Below, one piece after another: positions 8,152 through 17,508 of a stretch of DNA of 64,000 nt. Both the position numbers and the translations under genes were made by a program. This DNA is from Reinekea thalattae. Lineage in GTDB: Bacteria > Pseudomonadota > Gammaproteobacteria > Pseudomonadales > Natronospirillaceae. Position 1 is the first letter of the stretch, and every line of letters begins with the position of its first letter. The notes beneath the pieces were generated by a model. That model saw nothing but the letters and a program-made list of their open reading frames with translations, had not been told where the DNA came from and searched no databases. The stretch is from contig NZ_VKAD01000001.1 in NCBI RefSeq assembly GCF_008041945.1, positions 744,001 through 808,000 on the forward strand, written 5' to 3'.

Positions 8152-10356
8152 ATGAATTTTTTATCACCCTATTCGTTAAAAAATAAAGCGTTACCGAACC
8201 GGCTGAAGGCGAAATTATTTAGCCCGAAAAAATCTATTGCCGCTCTATCGTTGGCCGTTGCCAGTAGCATCGCTCTGGCAAACACGCCCTTACCTAACGA
8301 CGACTGGCTACAGGTAGAAGGCAACCAAATTGTCGATATGGACGGCAATCGGGTTTGGTTAACTGGTGCCAACTGGTTTGGCTTTAATACCTCTGAACGA
8401 GTATTGCACGGCCTATGGTCAGTCAACCTCGAAGAGACCTTACAAAGCATTGCAGACCGTGGCATTAATATTTTACGCATCCCTATTTCCACTGAGTTAC
8501 TGTACGAGTGGCAAACAGGTGTCGAGACCAGCGCCAACGTTAATACTGCAACCAACCCAGATTTAGTCGATACCACAACCTTAGAAATTTTTGACGCCAT
8601 GCTGGATTACTCCAAGCAAATTGGCCTTAAAATTTTACTCGATGTACACAGTGCCGAAGCCGACAACACTGGTCACATTGCGCCACTTTGGTATAACGAC
8701 ACACTGACGCCAGAAATTTTCTACTCGACTTGGGAGTGGGTCACCGAGCGCTATAAAGATGATGACACCATCATTGCATTCGACTTGGAAAACGAACCTC
8801 ATGGTAAACCCTATTCCGATAGCGAATACGCCAAGTGGGATACCTCGACAGATGACAACAACTGGAAGCACGCCTGCGAAACAGCCTCCAAACGTATTTT
8901 AGACATCAACCCAAATATGCTGATCATGTGCGAAGGCATTGAAGCCTTCCCCATTGACGGAACAACTTGGGACAGCTTGGATAAAAACGATTACTACAGT
9001 AACTGGTGGGGTGGTAATTTACGCGGCGCCAAAGATTTACCCATTGACCTAGGTAACTCCGCCTACCAATCGCAGTTTATGTATTCACCACACGACTATG
9101 GCCCATTGGTGTATGAACAGGCTTGGTTTTATGAAGGTTTTAGCAAAGAAACCCTCTATGAAGATGTTTGGTACGACAACTGGCTTTATCTGCACGAAGA
9201 GAACATCTCGCCCCTGTTGATTGGCGAATGGGGTGGTTTCATGGACGGTGGCGATAACGAAACCTGGTTATTTGCTATTCGCGACCTGATTATTGAATAC
9301 GGCCTGCACCATACTTTTTGGTGTATTAACCCCAACTCAGGCGACACCGGTGGCCTACTCGATAATTCATGGGTTAATTGGGATGAAGAGAAATACGCCA
9401 TGTTCGAACCTTCACTATGGAAGTCTGACGAAGGTAAGTACATCAGCTTGGATCATCAGGTAGCACTCGGCAGCGATGCAACGGGTGTCAGCTTGAATGA
9501 CTACCTCAGCTCACTCAGCACCTCTGTCAGTATTACTTCGCCAGAGGTATTCGACGAAGTACTGGTCGGTGAAAACTTCACGGTTAACTTCAGTAAAACC
9601 CAAGCTGCGGGAGTCAATGCTTACATCGACGGTGTGTTTGCAGGTCGTGAAACCGAAACCAACAGCATTACATTAACAGCCCCGCTAGTTGAAGGAGACT
9701 TTGAATTAACGCTGGTTGCCATCGATGAAAACGATCAAGAATTAGATGTCTCTACCAGTCTGACATTGGATGCGGTTTACAGCTTTACATTAGAGCCTGA
9801 AATCACCATCACATCGCCAGCAGACGGAACACAATTCTACACCAACGAAGACTTCACCCTAACGGTTGAGCTAGACGACGCTGCCGCATTTGAATATCAA
9901 TTCAATGGCGTTAGCGACGTTGTTACTGATTCGTCTGAGGCAACGCTGACAGCACCAGCCGTCGCGGCAGACTATAGCCTCATCGTTACCGCAATCGACG
10001 ACAACGGAGCTTACTTAGATGCCAGCGACAGCATTAGCCTTGCTATTGTCAACGCGCCGGTGACTAGCCTCGGCTGTAGCTTTAGTGATGAAAATGTCTG
10101 GAATAGCGGTTTTGTACTGTCTGTAGAAGTGACGAATGAAGGCACTGAAGCAATCAGTAGCTGGAGTGTCAGCCTCGATTTAGGCCAGATGAGCTTTGCC
10201 AATGGCTGGAGCGCTAACTTTAGTGAAAACGGCAGTATCTTAACGGCAAACAATGCGGCACATAATGGCAGTTTAGCGGTTGGTGACAGCGTTATCTTCG
10301 GTTTCCAAGGTGCCTTTAGCGGCAGCTACAGCTCACCAAGCTGTCAAGGTAACTAA
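8152..10356 (+). CDS. Secreted GH5 endoglucanase with two Ig-like modules and CBM2
   Basis: 734-aa extracellular cellulase. It has an unusually long N-region signal peptide (about 43 residues, ending SSIALA). A GH5 catalytic domain (about 50-450) carries GANWFGFNTSERVLHGLWS, as in subfamily GH5_1, with acid/base E215 in ENEPHG and nucleophile E359 in IGEWGG. Two Ig-like modules (about 455-545 and 550-640, both opening ITSP) precede a C-terminal CBM2 (about 641-734) closed by a Cys pair. AAAGGA lies about 7 nt before the ATG, supporting this start. The CBM2 closely resembles that of the GH9 neighbour, consistent with module duplication. The two enzymes probably act together on crystalline cellulose. 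Confidence 0.93.
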   Translation: MNFLSPYSLKNKALPNRLKAKLFSPKKSIAALSLAVASSIALANTPLPNDDWLQVEGNQIVDMDGNRVWLTGANWFGFNTSERVLHGLWSVNLEETLQSIADRGINILRIPISTELLYEWQTGVETSANVNTATNPDLVDTTTLEIFDAMLDYSKQIGLKILLDVHSAEADNTGHIAPLWYNDTLTPEIFYSTWEWVTERYKDDDTIIAFDLENEPHGKPYSDSEYAKWDTSTDDNNWKHACETASKRILDINPNMLIMCEGIEAFPIDGTTWDSLDKNDYYSNWWGGNLRGAKDLPIDLGNSAYQSQFMYSPHDYGPLVYEQAWFYEGFSKETLYEDVWYDNWLYLHEENISPLLIGEWGGFMDGGDNETWLFAIRDLIIEYGLHHTFWCINPNSGDTGGLLDNSWVNWDEEKYAMFEPSLWKSDEGKYISLDHQVALGSDATGVSLNDYLSSLSTSVSITSPEVFDEVLVGENFTVNFSKTQAAGVNAYIDGVFAGRETETNSITLTAPLVEGDFELTLVAIDENDQELDVSTSLTLDAVYSFTLEPEITITSPADGTQFYTNEDFTLTVELDDAAAFEYQFNGVSDVVTDSSEATLTAPAVAADYSLIVTAIDDNGAYLDASDSISLAIVNAPVTSLGCSFSDENVWNSGFVLSVEVTNEGTEAISSWSVSLDLGQMSFANGWSANFSENGSILTANNAAHNGSLAVGDSVIFGFQGAFSGSYSSPSCQGN

Positions 10357-10360
10357 ACAG

Positions 10361-10429
10361 TTTGATCATAATGACGTAAGTACATTGATCAAAACGACAT
10401 TAGTTCCTCGATCAAAACGAGCAAGGCTA
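10361..10429. repeat. Three 23-bp tandem repeats with TTGATCA core
   Basis: GATC cores sit at exactly 10364, 10387 and 10410. The units read roughly TTTGATCATAATGACGTAAG, ATTGATCAAAACGACATTAG and CTCGATCAAAACGAGCAAGG plus 3 nt each. A decayed fourth core (TTGATG) follows at about 10432. The array starts 5 nt after the GH5 stop codon and ends before a terminator. Confidence 0.8.
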
Positions 10430-10459
10430 CATTGATGTGAGCCTTGTCTAAATAACTCT

Positions 10460-10487
10460 CCAGGGCCGCCTCATGCGGCCTTTTTAT
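10460..10487 (+). terminator. Rho-independent terminator after the cellulase genes
   Basis: Stem GGCCGC (10464-10469) / GCGGCC (10475-10480), loop CTCAT, then TTTTTATATT. A second hairpin (CAAGGCT / AGCCTTG, 10422-10446) lies just upstream. Confidence 0.85.
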
Positions 10488-10759
10488 ATTATCGATAAAA
10501 AAGCCTATTCCAGTGATGTTTAAACTGTCGTATGTTGACTTGGTATCAGGTTGATTTTATCGGCCAAGAAAATGTAAGGAAAACGTAAGTAAAGCACTGT
10601 TCGCGCCATCACAGTCGATAGCTAAACCCAGTAGATAATGAATATTTCGACTCGTACTTAGGCCTGGTAGCCCGCACTAGTTAAAACCTACTCGTCCGGT
10701 ATAAATGTAGTATTTCGAAGCAGCCTTAGGCTTGCATCGGAAATAAAAGGAAACTGTTT

Positions 10760-12730
10760 ATGACGGTAAAATCTAAGATAATTTCATTGATTGCGGCCAG
10801 CATCATGCTGCCAATTTTGATTATTTCTCTACTCCTTATTAATACTTTACGCTCTCATGCGGTAGAAACATTCGAACACCAAGCTCATGCTGAAATCAGC
10901 CATATTGATGAAACTTTTTCTTTGTTTCTCAACAACTTAGCTGAAAACGCAGCCTTTTTTGCACAGTCTGATGCACTGACCGAGCTTACCCCTGGCAGTA
11001 TCACCAGCTATATAAACGCTCCAGCAGGAAAAATGACGCCCACAGAAAATTCTGAATTCGAGCAACGCGCCTTCGCGCTTATGGATGACTTTGGTAAAAC
11101 CCACCCCGATTTAACTTACATCTGGTTTGGTACCAATGATGCAGGCTATCTACAATGGCCAACTGGCAACATCATCGCCAACTACGATCCGCGTGTGCGC
11201 GGCTGGTATAAAGACTTCACCGAAGCTCGCACTCCAACCCGTGTACCGGCTTATGCGGATGCTGGCGATGGTGTCCCACTCGTCGATTATGTACAGCGAT
11301 TTGACGGTCAAAACGGTCTCTACGGCGTCGTCGGTGTGGATGTTTCACTAGCTAAACTGACCGAACTACTATCGACTGTTAAATTTGGTGGCGAAGGTTA
11401 CCTAGTGATGGTCGAAGATACCGAAACGGTGTTAGCTGATCCTTCCGATCCAGAGAACAACTTCAAACCCATCACCGATGCATCGCGCCCCTATGCTGAA
11501 TTAAACGATGGAGGCAGCGTACAAAAAATTAATATCGATGGCGAAGCCTGGTTTGCTCAAGTTTATATTTCACCAGATCTCGGCTGGAAGTTTATTGGTC
11601 TACTGCCTGCAAAAGTGGTTTATGCGCAATCAAACCAGCTGATTACCAACATCAGCCTGATTGCCTTGGTCATGGTGGCAATCTTCATCGCCATTGGCAC
11701 GGCACTGTCCTCTATTGTGATTCGCCCTATTAAGGTAATGGCTGATCGCTTAAGAGATATTGGTCAGGGTGAAGGCGATCTAACTCAACGACTCAAAGTC
11801 ACCAGCAATGATGAGCCTGGGCAGATGGCTAAATCGTTCAATCTATTTGTCAGCTCGATTGACTCGATTGTCGGCCGTACTAAAGATTCCTGTAAATCCA
11901 TTGGTCAGGTAGCAGACCAAACAGACGCACTGTCAACGGACTTGAGCAACACCGTTGAAAGCCAGTTAAATTCGGTCGATCAGGTTTCCACCGCCTTTAA
12001 TGAAATGGTCTCTACCGCCAATGAGGTTGCCAACAACTGTACCACTGCGGCCCAAGCTGCCGAAGCGGGTGAACAGCAGGTACAACAGGGTAACAATCTA
12101 ATTAAACGCACCATGGCGTCGCTCAGCAGCCTAGAAGCAGAAATCCAAAGTTCTAACGAATCTCTGGTTCAGTTGGCCGAAGAGTCAGACAACATCGTCT
12201 CTATTCTCGATACCATTAAGGGCATTGCCGAACAAACCAATTTGCTCGCATTGAACGCAGCTATTGAGGCAGCGCGTGCCGGTGAACAGGGTCGAGGTTT
12301 TGCCGTTGTTGCTGATGAAGTAAGAACCTTGGCCGGACGCACGGCAGAGTCGACCGATGAGATCGATCGCATCCTAACCAGCTTGCAGCAGCAAACTAAG
12401 TCTGCGGTAGAGAAAATGGACAGCAGCGTTGAAGTCACCAAAGAATCGGTCAACCATGCAAATGAAACCGCAGCAATCTTTGAAACTATCTTAAGTTCGG
12501 TACTGTCGATCAAAGATATGACCATTCAAATCAGCGCCACTGCAGAAGAGCAGCATCTGGTTGCAGAAGACATCAACAAGAACGTAGTTAATATTCACGA
12601 TGATGTGCAATCAACCAATGAGCTATCGACTAAGGTTTCGCAAGCCGCGACCGAACTCAACACCCTAGCTAAAGAACTGCAAGGCATGGTCGAACACTTT
12701 AAATCCAGTGACGACATCGAGCTAATATAA
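10760..12730 (+). CDS. Methyl-accepting chemotaxis protein with dCache sensor and HAMP
   Basis: 656-aa chemoreceptor. TM1 spans about residues 9-29, a dCache_1 periplasmic sensor about 35-295 ([12 protein letters not shown] is the typical ligand-pocket signature), TM2 about 300-322, a canonical HAMP ([20 protein letters not shown]) and a signalling domain with the hairpin tip [20 protein letters not shown] near residue 490. It differs from the receptor at 2439 in its sensor and has a clearer HAMP, so it probably detects another ligand. Its place beside cellulases makes a sugar- or polymer-related attractant conceivable, but the sequence does not show this. GGAAA precedes the ATG. Confidence 0.93.
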   Translation: MTVKSKIISLIAASIMLPILIISLLLINTLRSHAVETFEHQAHAEISHIDETFSLFLNNLAENAAFFAQSDALTELTPGSITSYINAPAGKMTPTENSEFEQRAFALMDDFGKTHPDLTYIWFGTNDAGYLQWPTGNIIANYDPRVRGWYKDFTEARTPTRVPAYADAGDGVPLVDYVQRFDGQNGLYGVVGVDVSLAKLTELLSTVKFGGEGYLVMVEDTETVLADPSDPENNFKPITDASRPYAELNDGGSVQKINIDGEAWFAQVYISPDLGWKFIGLLPAKVVYAQSNQLITNISLIALVMVAIFIAIGTALSSIVIRPIKVMADRLRDIGQGEGDLTQRLKVTSNDEPGQMAKSFNLFVSSIDSIVGRTKDSCKSIGQVADQTDALSTDLSNTVESQLNSVDQVSTAFNEMVSTANEVANNCTTAAQAAEAGEQQVQQGNNLIKRTMASLSSLEAEIQSSNESLVQLAEESDNIVSILDTIKGIAEQTNLLALNAAIEAARAGEQGRGFAVVADEVRTLAGRTAESTDEIDRILTSLQQQTKSAVEKMDSSVEVTKESVNHANETAAIFETILSSVLSIKDMTIQISATAEEQHLVAEDINKNVVNIHDDVQSTNELSTKVSQAATELNTLAKELQGMVEHFKSSDDIELI

Positions 12731-12756
12731 GCGCTGTTCTGTTTCGACCAAAAACA

Positions 12757-12790
12757 ACAAAGCCGGCACACAGATGCCGGCTTTTTTATT
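12757..12790. terminator. Terminator after the second chemoreceptor
   Basis: Stem GCCGGCA (12762-12768) / TGCCGGC (12775-12781), 6-nt loop, then T6; an A-rich stretch on the other side also allows use from the facing gene. Confidence 0.88.
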
Positions 12791-12865
12791 CGCCATTGAT
12801 CGCCTAGTCAGCTGAATAAGCCGCTAACTTAGCTAGCCTATTTTAGCGCAACCGCTTTAACCTAA

Positions 12866-13957
12866 TTAGGATGAACAACCACGGGAAGATTGATCGGCGA
12901 TCTCCAATTTGGCTAGCGACTTAAGCGCCTCAGGTAAAATCCCTTCCAGCGGCTGAAAGCCAGCCAAGTTAGCTTTTAACTTATCGCCTAATACACCCTG
13001 CCTCACTGTTGGCACGCGAGTCTGGTCGGTATCGTAATTATTCTGCTCAAAAAATGGCTGTACCGTCTGCTGAGCCGTTGATTGATGATTTTTACGTAAG
13101 GCTATAGAGAAATCGGCAATGGCTTGCACGCTGTTACTGCGACTAAAGCGAGCAAATCCCATATAGGTAAAGTGCTCTTCAACATGAGTATTGCTTTGCT
13201 CAATCAACTCATCCATCAAGGCATAAAGAAAGCCATTTAATGTCGGCTGTTTGAGCATTAGCGTCACCGTACCGGCGTCACCAAATGACCACTCATCGGC
13301 GCATGCCGAGCTCAGTTGGATATCGACTAAGTACTGGTTTGCTCTACGCTGCTCTACAGTCAGCAACGAGAACTGACCATGATCAAAGTACAGCCCTTGC
13401 AGCAAGTCGGTAAGCAGCAATTTAAATTGCGGCAGCCTGTCATCAGAGTTAATCGCAAGAGTTGTTGGCTCATCGATCAATAAATCTGGGTTTTTCGCCA
13501 TCAACGGTAAATCATGATGATTATTAAAAGGTGTTGCCGTACCACCCTGTCGCTCAAGCCGCAGCAGTTCACGAACTTCATGCTCTCGCGCTGTTTTAAT
13601 GGCTAAAAACGCCGTTTGAATAATTTCAGAGGTAGGCAAATTACCTTCGACACGCCATTTACGGCCGTATACCAATTTATTTTTGATATGGGTTTTGTAG
13701 TTATCTTGGCCAACAATGCCAACCTGCAGGTAAACACCACCGGCATCCTGATCGACAAAAATGGGATAACGAGCGCTGTAATCGATGCCGCTGACTACCT
13801 GCTCCACACTTTGCAAGGTGTGCTGGTAGCTAAAATAATGCTGCGGAATACACATCGAGCCATTATTCAGCTGTACCCTAGGTGCATTGGTAATGGCTTG
13901 CTCGCCCACACCGAGGTGGACCATTATCGATTCGGTATCTGAGTTAGATTTATTCAT
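12866..13957 (-). CDS. Unknown 363-aa cytoplasmic protein
   Basis: I do not recognise this family. The protein has no signal peptide and no membrane segment. It contains a YPIFVDQDAGGVYLQVGIVGQ region near residue 65, a probable helical segment (IIQTAFLAIKTAREHEVRELLRL, about 112-134), and ends in SSRGCSS. Composition is ordinary for the window, and a complete frame with start and stop makes a real gene likely. It lies alone, facing the chemoreceptor terminator and followed upstream by about 190 bp before the cbiM terminator. No function is assigned. Confidence 0.7.
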   Translation of the reverse strand: MNKSNSDTESIMVHLGVGEQAITNAPRVQLNNGSMCIPQHYFSYQHTLQSVEQVVSGIDYSARYPIFVDQDAGGVYLQVGIVGQDNYKTHIKNKLVYGRKWRVEGNLPTSEIIQTAFLAIKTAREHEVRELLRLERQGGTATPFNNHHDLPLMAKNPDLLIDEPTTLAINSDDRLPQFKLLLTDLLQGLYFDHGQFSLLTVEQRRANQYLVDIQLSSACADEWSFGDAGTVTLMLKQPTLNGFLYALMDELIEQSNTHVEEHFTYMGFARFSRSNSVQAIADFSIALRKNHQSTAQQTVQPFFEQNNYDTDQTRVPTVRQGVLGDKLKANLAGFQPLEGILPEALKSLAKLEIADQSSRGCSS

Positions 13958-14149
13958 AACTAATGACTGAGTTAATAAAAGTGAGACCTAGCCTTTAGAA
14001 TATCGGCGCTTTATGACAACTCAAAGAGAGTCTGAAAACGCTAAATAGTTCCAAAGCACCCCAAAAAACACGCAAATAAAAAACACCTGTGTCGGCATAG
14101 CTATTTACGAAATGGGCCAAAAAACGGTTCACTGAGAGATAAAATTAGA

Positions 14150-14178
14150 CACAAAAAAAGGCGCTAATAGCGCCTTTC
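14150..14178 (-). terminator. Terminator of cbiM transcript
   Basis: Perfect stem AAAGGCGCT (14157-14165) / AGCGCCTTT (14169-14177) with a 3-nt loop. On the minus strand it runs into a T-tract (A7 at 14153-14159), 20-45 nt after the cbiM stop. Confidence 0.88.
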
Positions 14179-14196
14179 ATGAACATCGACTACGAC

Positions 14197-14880
14197 CTAT
14201 TTATCGTTAACAAACAGGCGAGCTTCTAACAGAGCCGAATGTTTAGCAGCCTTATTGGTCTGTTTCGCTACGGCAAGCACAGCCAGATCAATAATAGGCT
14301 CTAGCAATACAACCGCTAGATAAGCTGCGCCAAAGCTGGCCACTGATGCAAGCGTGTGAGCTTCGACACCCATACCGTAAAGCGCCCAAAAGGCCACCCA
14401 AGCGACAATGCCACCCTGATAGCTGAGCGATAACTGCAGCGCCTGCTTATAGGAGATATCGACATAAGCCGTACCCTGTGGAATGGTTCTACGAGCCAAT
14501 GCTGCCATCGCAAACAGAGGCACAAGCAGAGTGGTAACATTCATACCAAACTGCGGCAAATCAATTGGCGCAAACAGCAGGCCTTGCAATAACAGGCCAC
14601 TGAATAAACCAATGGCTGCTGGCGCGGCACCAAACATCAAAAACAGAGTTGAGCCAAGAATAAAGTGTACTTCCGAGACGCCTACCGGATGGTGTGGCAG
14701 CACCTGAAAGAAGAAGAATACTAATAGTGTTGTGAACAGACTACGGCCTAACAAAGCCTGTAGACCTTCTTTTTTGATCATCTCGAAAGACGTCTTCGCG
14801 GTATAGGCTAACGCGCCTGCCGCTGTTACATAACTTAGTGCGAGTTTCGCACCGGTAACGATACCTGGTTCTATATGCAC
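14197..14880 (-). CDS. cbiM: CbiM-like cobalt permease (solo ECF transporter component)
   Basis: 227-aa multi-spanning membrane protein of the CbiM/NikM family, which imports Co2+ (or Ni2+). It starts MHIEPG, so His2 is in the position where this family binds metal through its N-terminus. His72 in SEVHFILG fits the second conserved ligand. The start codon is GTG, with GGAGG 7 nt before it. No cbiN, cbiQ or cbiO follows, so it is a solo permease. A cobalamin riboswitch directly upstream makes cobalt the likely substrate. Its own terminator makes it a separate unit, though read-through from the rof-like gene is possible. Confidence 0.85.
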   Translation of the reverse strand: MHIEPGIVTGAKLALSYVTAAGALAYTAKTSFEMIKKEGLQALLGRSLFTTLLVFFFFQVLPHHPVGVSEVHFILGSTLFLMFGAAPAAIGLFSGLLLQGLLFAPIDLPQFGMNVTTLLVPLFAMAALARRTIPQGTAYVDISYKQALQLSLSYQGGIVAWVAFWALYGMGVEAHTLASVASFGAAYLAVVLLEPIIDLAVLAVAKQTNKAAKHSALLEARLFVNDK

Positions 14881-14929
14881 AGTGTGCCTCCAAAAATTTC
14901 ATACTCACCCGTATGTGAATGAAGCGAAC

Positions 14930-15115
14930 AACGTCGCTCCGCGACAAAGGCCGGTCTCCGGACTTATAAAGCAAAAACCTAAACACAAGTATGTATCTTA
15001 GTTCAGCGCTTTAATCACCGTTGCGGGGGCAGTACAGGCTTTGAGCTATAAAGCAAGCTATAAAAACACGCACCTGTTTCCCGTTTCACCAGCAAAGCTG
15101 GCACCTTTGGAGTCG
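14930..15115 (-). promoter_or_regulatory. Cobalamin riboswitch before cbiM
   Basis: On the minus strand the order is GGTGCC, GGTGAAACGGGAA, CAGGTG, CTGCCCCCGCAACGGTGA, then the B12-box AGTCCGGAGACCGGCC (14949-14964). This is the conserved core of the adenosylcobalamin riboswitch. A GTCGC-GGA-GCGAC hairpin (14933-14945) lies next to the box and may be part of the expression platform. Repression by B12 of a cobalt importer is the expected outcome. Boundaries are approximate. Confidence 0.93.
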
Positions 15116-15187
15116 CTATTCTAAACACTTTTAATATCGACCAACAGCAGTAATTCCGATTCGGCCAAGTCTATCAGCCTAAAGTAC

Positions 15188-15430
15188 TTAGGAGTCGAAC
15201 GAGACTTGCTGTAAATGCGGATTCGGTTGCGTAACTTGCAAGGTTTTAATCGTCGTTAAAACCACATAACGCTCTGGCTGCTGTAGCTGTATGCATTCCT
15301 CGCCCGAGGCGCTACGAGCCGTATCGTGAGCGATACCTTCAATGACATCGCCACTAAAAGTAGTAATGCGCACTGGGTAATGAAAGGTACAGACCAACTC
15401 AATAAAATCATACTGCGCGCAACTGATCAT
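15188..15430 (-). CDS. rof: Rof/YaeO-like Rho-binding antiterminator
   Basis: 80-aa protein resembling Rof (YaeO), which binds Rho and inhibits Rho-dependent termination. It shows the family layout: an N-terminal ISCAQYDFIELVC (matching the INCDDYDNLELAC start of E. coli Rof), a strand-rich core with SGDVIEGIAHDTA, then ECIQL and VVLTTIKTLQV. Its ATG overlaps the cobD stop (ATGA), so it is the last gene of the cobW operon and translationally coupled. Only about 70 nt separate it from the next riboswitch, with no intrinsic terminator between. Cobalamin riboswitches can act through Rho, so this placement may be functional. Identity rests on pattern similarity read by eye. Confidence 0.75.
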   Translation of the reverse strand: MISCAQYDFIELVCTFHYPVRITTFSGDVIEGIAHDTARSASGEECIQLQQPERYVVLTTIKTLQVTQPNPHLQQVSFDS

Positions 15431-16551
15431 AACGCCGCCTGCAAAGCGGCTAGCGCCTGTTGTAATTGCATTCTCTGAGCCTGTTGCTGCACATCAAACG
15501 CCCCCACTCGTAACATAGCGCGCTGATCATCCACTTCAATTAGACGAATTAAAACTGCCTGTCGCGCTAAAAAGTCTTGAATAAAACCAGCCAATGCCAA
15601 TGGGCAATACAGACTAAAAAAGTAGTTCGTTACGCCTGCTGACTGTAATTTCAATTGCTCAATGAGAGGATGAAATAATGCGAGGGTTTGATCGATATTT
15701 TGTTGTAACGAGGTTCGGGCTTGTTGCTGCCAATCGCGATCCCGATAGGCTTGAGTCGCCAACCATTGGGCTGGGCCATTAATCTGCCAAATCCCCAACT
15801 CTTGTTGTAAGTCGCGGACTATTTCTGGCGAGGCAAAAACAAAACCAATACGCAAACCTGCCAAGCCAAAAAACTTACCAAACGATCTTAATACGATAAG
15901 CTTCTCTTTCAGCGCGTCATCGATATCGGTGAGCTGTAACAAGCTGATATTTTCACTGGCATCGATAAAGGCCTCATCAACGATCAGCTTAGCGTCACCA
16001 CTTAGCTGTGCAGCCCAATACAATAGCTGTTGAGCAGTCACCTGCACTGTCGTTGGATTATTTGGATTAATAATCACCAAGTGTTGGCGACTATTTTTAG
16101 CCAGTTGCTGGTCGATATCCGCCAACATTTTTTCGCCGCTTTCTGCACAATAAAAAGCAGCAGAATTACCCGCCTTAAGCCAATGCTGTTGATGCTCGCT
16201 GTAGCCTAAGCTAGGCAATAAAACCGGATAAGAATTTTTTTTATTTAAAAGATTAGGCAGCTGCTGAATAGCCGATTGAGTACCGCTGACTGATAAAAAA
16301 TTCTCGCTGCCATAGTAGTCTATAACCGCCTCAGTAAATGCAGATTGCCGGTACGGTAAATGGGCAAAAACCTCACTTGGAATCTCAGCCACTGGATAGG
16401 CTTGCGGGTTTATGCCGGTAGAAAGATCGAGCCACTTATGTTGCTCTATTCCATAGTAGTTAGCAGCAAACGGCAGATCACCACCATGCAACGGCTGCGG
16501 TGAACATTCACCATTGGCCCGTTTTATCGCCATTACAACAGGCTCGCTCAT
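15427..16551 (-). CDS. cobD: L-threonine-O-3-phosphate decarboxylase (CobD/CobC)
   Basis: 374-aa PLP-dependent fold-type I enzyme that makes (R)-1-amino-2-propanol phosphate, the linker of the cobalamin lower loop. SFGKFFGLAGLRIGF contains the PLP lysine (K226 from the start chosen here); STGINPQAYP and INPNNPT are the N-terminal and cofactor-pocket motifs. I place the start at 16551 (MSEPVVM), where ATG overlaps the cbiB stop as ATGA; an upstream in-frame codon at 16581 would lie inside cbiB. The product acts with CbiB, encoded just upstream. The stop overlaps the rof-like start. Confidence 0.92.
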   Translation of the reverse strand: MSEPVVMAIKRANGECSPQPLHGGDLPFAANYYGIEQHKWLDLSTGINPQAYPVAEIPSEVFAHLPYRQSAFTEAVIDYYGSENFLSVSGTQSAIQQLPNLLNKKNSYPVLLPSLGYSEHQQHWLKAGNSAAFYCAESGEKMLADIDQQLAKNSRQHLVIINPNNPTTVQVTAQQLLYWAAQLSGDAKLIVDEAFIDASENISLLQLTDIDDALKEKLIVLRSFGKFFGLAGLRIGFVFASPEIVRDLQQELGIWQINGPAQWLATQAYRDRDWQQQARTSLQQNIDQTLALFHPLIEQLKLQSAGVTNYFFSLYCPLALAGFIQDFLARQAVLIRLIEVDDQRAMLRVGAFDVQQQAQRMQLQQALAALQAAL

Positions 16552-17468
16552 AGTAAAGCGATACCTAAAATAACAACCCACAATACTAGCGAAAAATTAA
16601 CCAATCGGCAGGCTTCGTTAATGCTGTTAGCGCCTGCTTTAGTATGCTCGGTCTCTTCTGGGCCTAATACCATCCGTTGTTGCAGCTCATTGTGGTAGCG
16701 GGCGGCACCGCCTAATGACACATTTAACGCTCCGGCACCGGCAGCCATGACAGGGCCTGCATTAGGGCTTTTCCATTGACGACCCTGCTCTTTCCAGCAC
16801 TTTAATGCGCCAGAAAAATTACCCATCAAGGCATAGCTCAAGGCAGTTAATCGTGCAGGAATGTAATTTAATAAGTCATCCACACGAGCAGCACACCAAC
16901 CAAAACGGATGTATTTTTCAGTTTTATAGCCCCACATAGCATCAAGCGTATTGCTGCAGCGATACAGAATAACGCCTGGAATACCTAAAATTAAAAACCA
17001 AAACAAAGCCGCAAAAATAGCATCGGCACCGTTTTCTAAAACAGATTCTGTTGCTGCTTTAGCAATTTCATTTTCGTTTAAATCGCCAGTATCACGACTG
17101 ACTATGAGCGACAATGCCGCGTTTGCCTCCGTTAACTCGCCTTCAATTAACGGGTGATAAATATTTTTTGCGTGTGTAATTAGGCTTTGCCAACCAATAG
17201 CAATGTATAAGAAAACGCCACTGACCAACACATCCAAAAACAAATATGGCTTTAACAATAGCTGTAAAATAATACCCACTAATACCCACGGAAGTACCGC
17301 TACGGCATAAGCTAAAACACCGTGCCATCTTGTTGCATTTTTAGAATTAAATTTTGCCTCAATTCGCTCAACCAGCGCACCAAAAAACACCAATGGATGA
17401 CCGCGTTTGGGTTCAGCAAATAGTTTATCGAGAGCAAACGCTATGATCACAGATATAAACAACGCCAT
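16548..17468 (-). CDS. cbiB: Adenosylcobinamide-phosphate synthase CbiB
   Basis: 306-aa inner-membrane protein that attaches the aminopropanol (phosphate) arm to adenosylcobyric acid. Typical features are ALDKLFAEPKRGHPLVFFG at the N-terminus, IVSRDTGDLNENEIAKAATESVLEN in the middle, RVDDLLNYIPARLTA, and SPNAGPVMAAGAGALNVSLGG, with four to five hydrophobic segments between. AAGGAGA lies just before the ATG. It follows cobQ by 40 nt and overlaps cobD. Confidence 0.95.
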   Translation of the reverse strand: MALFISVIIAFALDKLFAEPKRGHPLVFFGALVERIEAKFNSKNATRWHGVLAYAVAVLPWVLVGIILQLLLKPYLFLDVLVSGVFLYIAIGWQSLITHAKNIYHPLIEGELTEANAALSLIVSRDTGDLNENEIAKAATESVLENGADAIFAALFWFLILGIPGVILYRCSNTLDAMWGYKTEKYIRFGWCAARVDDLLNYIPARLTALSYALMGNFSGALKCWKEQGRQWKSPNAGPVMAAGAGALNVSLGGAARYHNELQQRMVLGPEETEHTKAGANSINEACRLVNFSLVLWVVILGIALL

Positions 17469-17508
17469 TCTCCTTGTTCTCCTAAAAAGAACCTATTTTA
17501 TTTTTTAA

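Noticed and set aside
8169-8600. 143-aa frame opposite the GH5 gene
   Set aside because: It lies entirely within a gene with confirmed catalytic residues and lacks a ribosome site or recognisable domain.
10361-10440. 23-bp repeats as a CRISPR remnant or plasmid-type iteron origin
   Set aside because: There are no spacers, no replication initiator gene and only three to four copies. Simple tandem duplication after a stop codon fits better.
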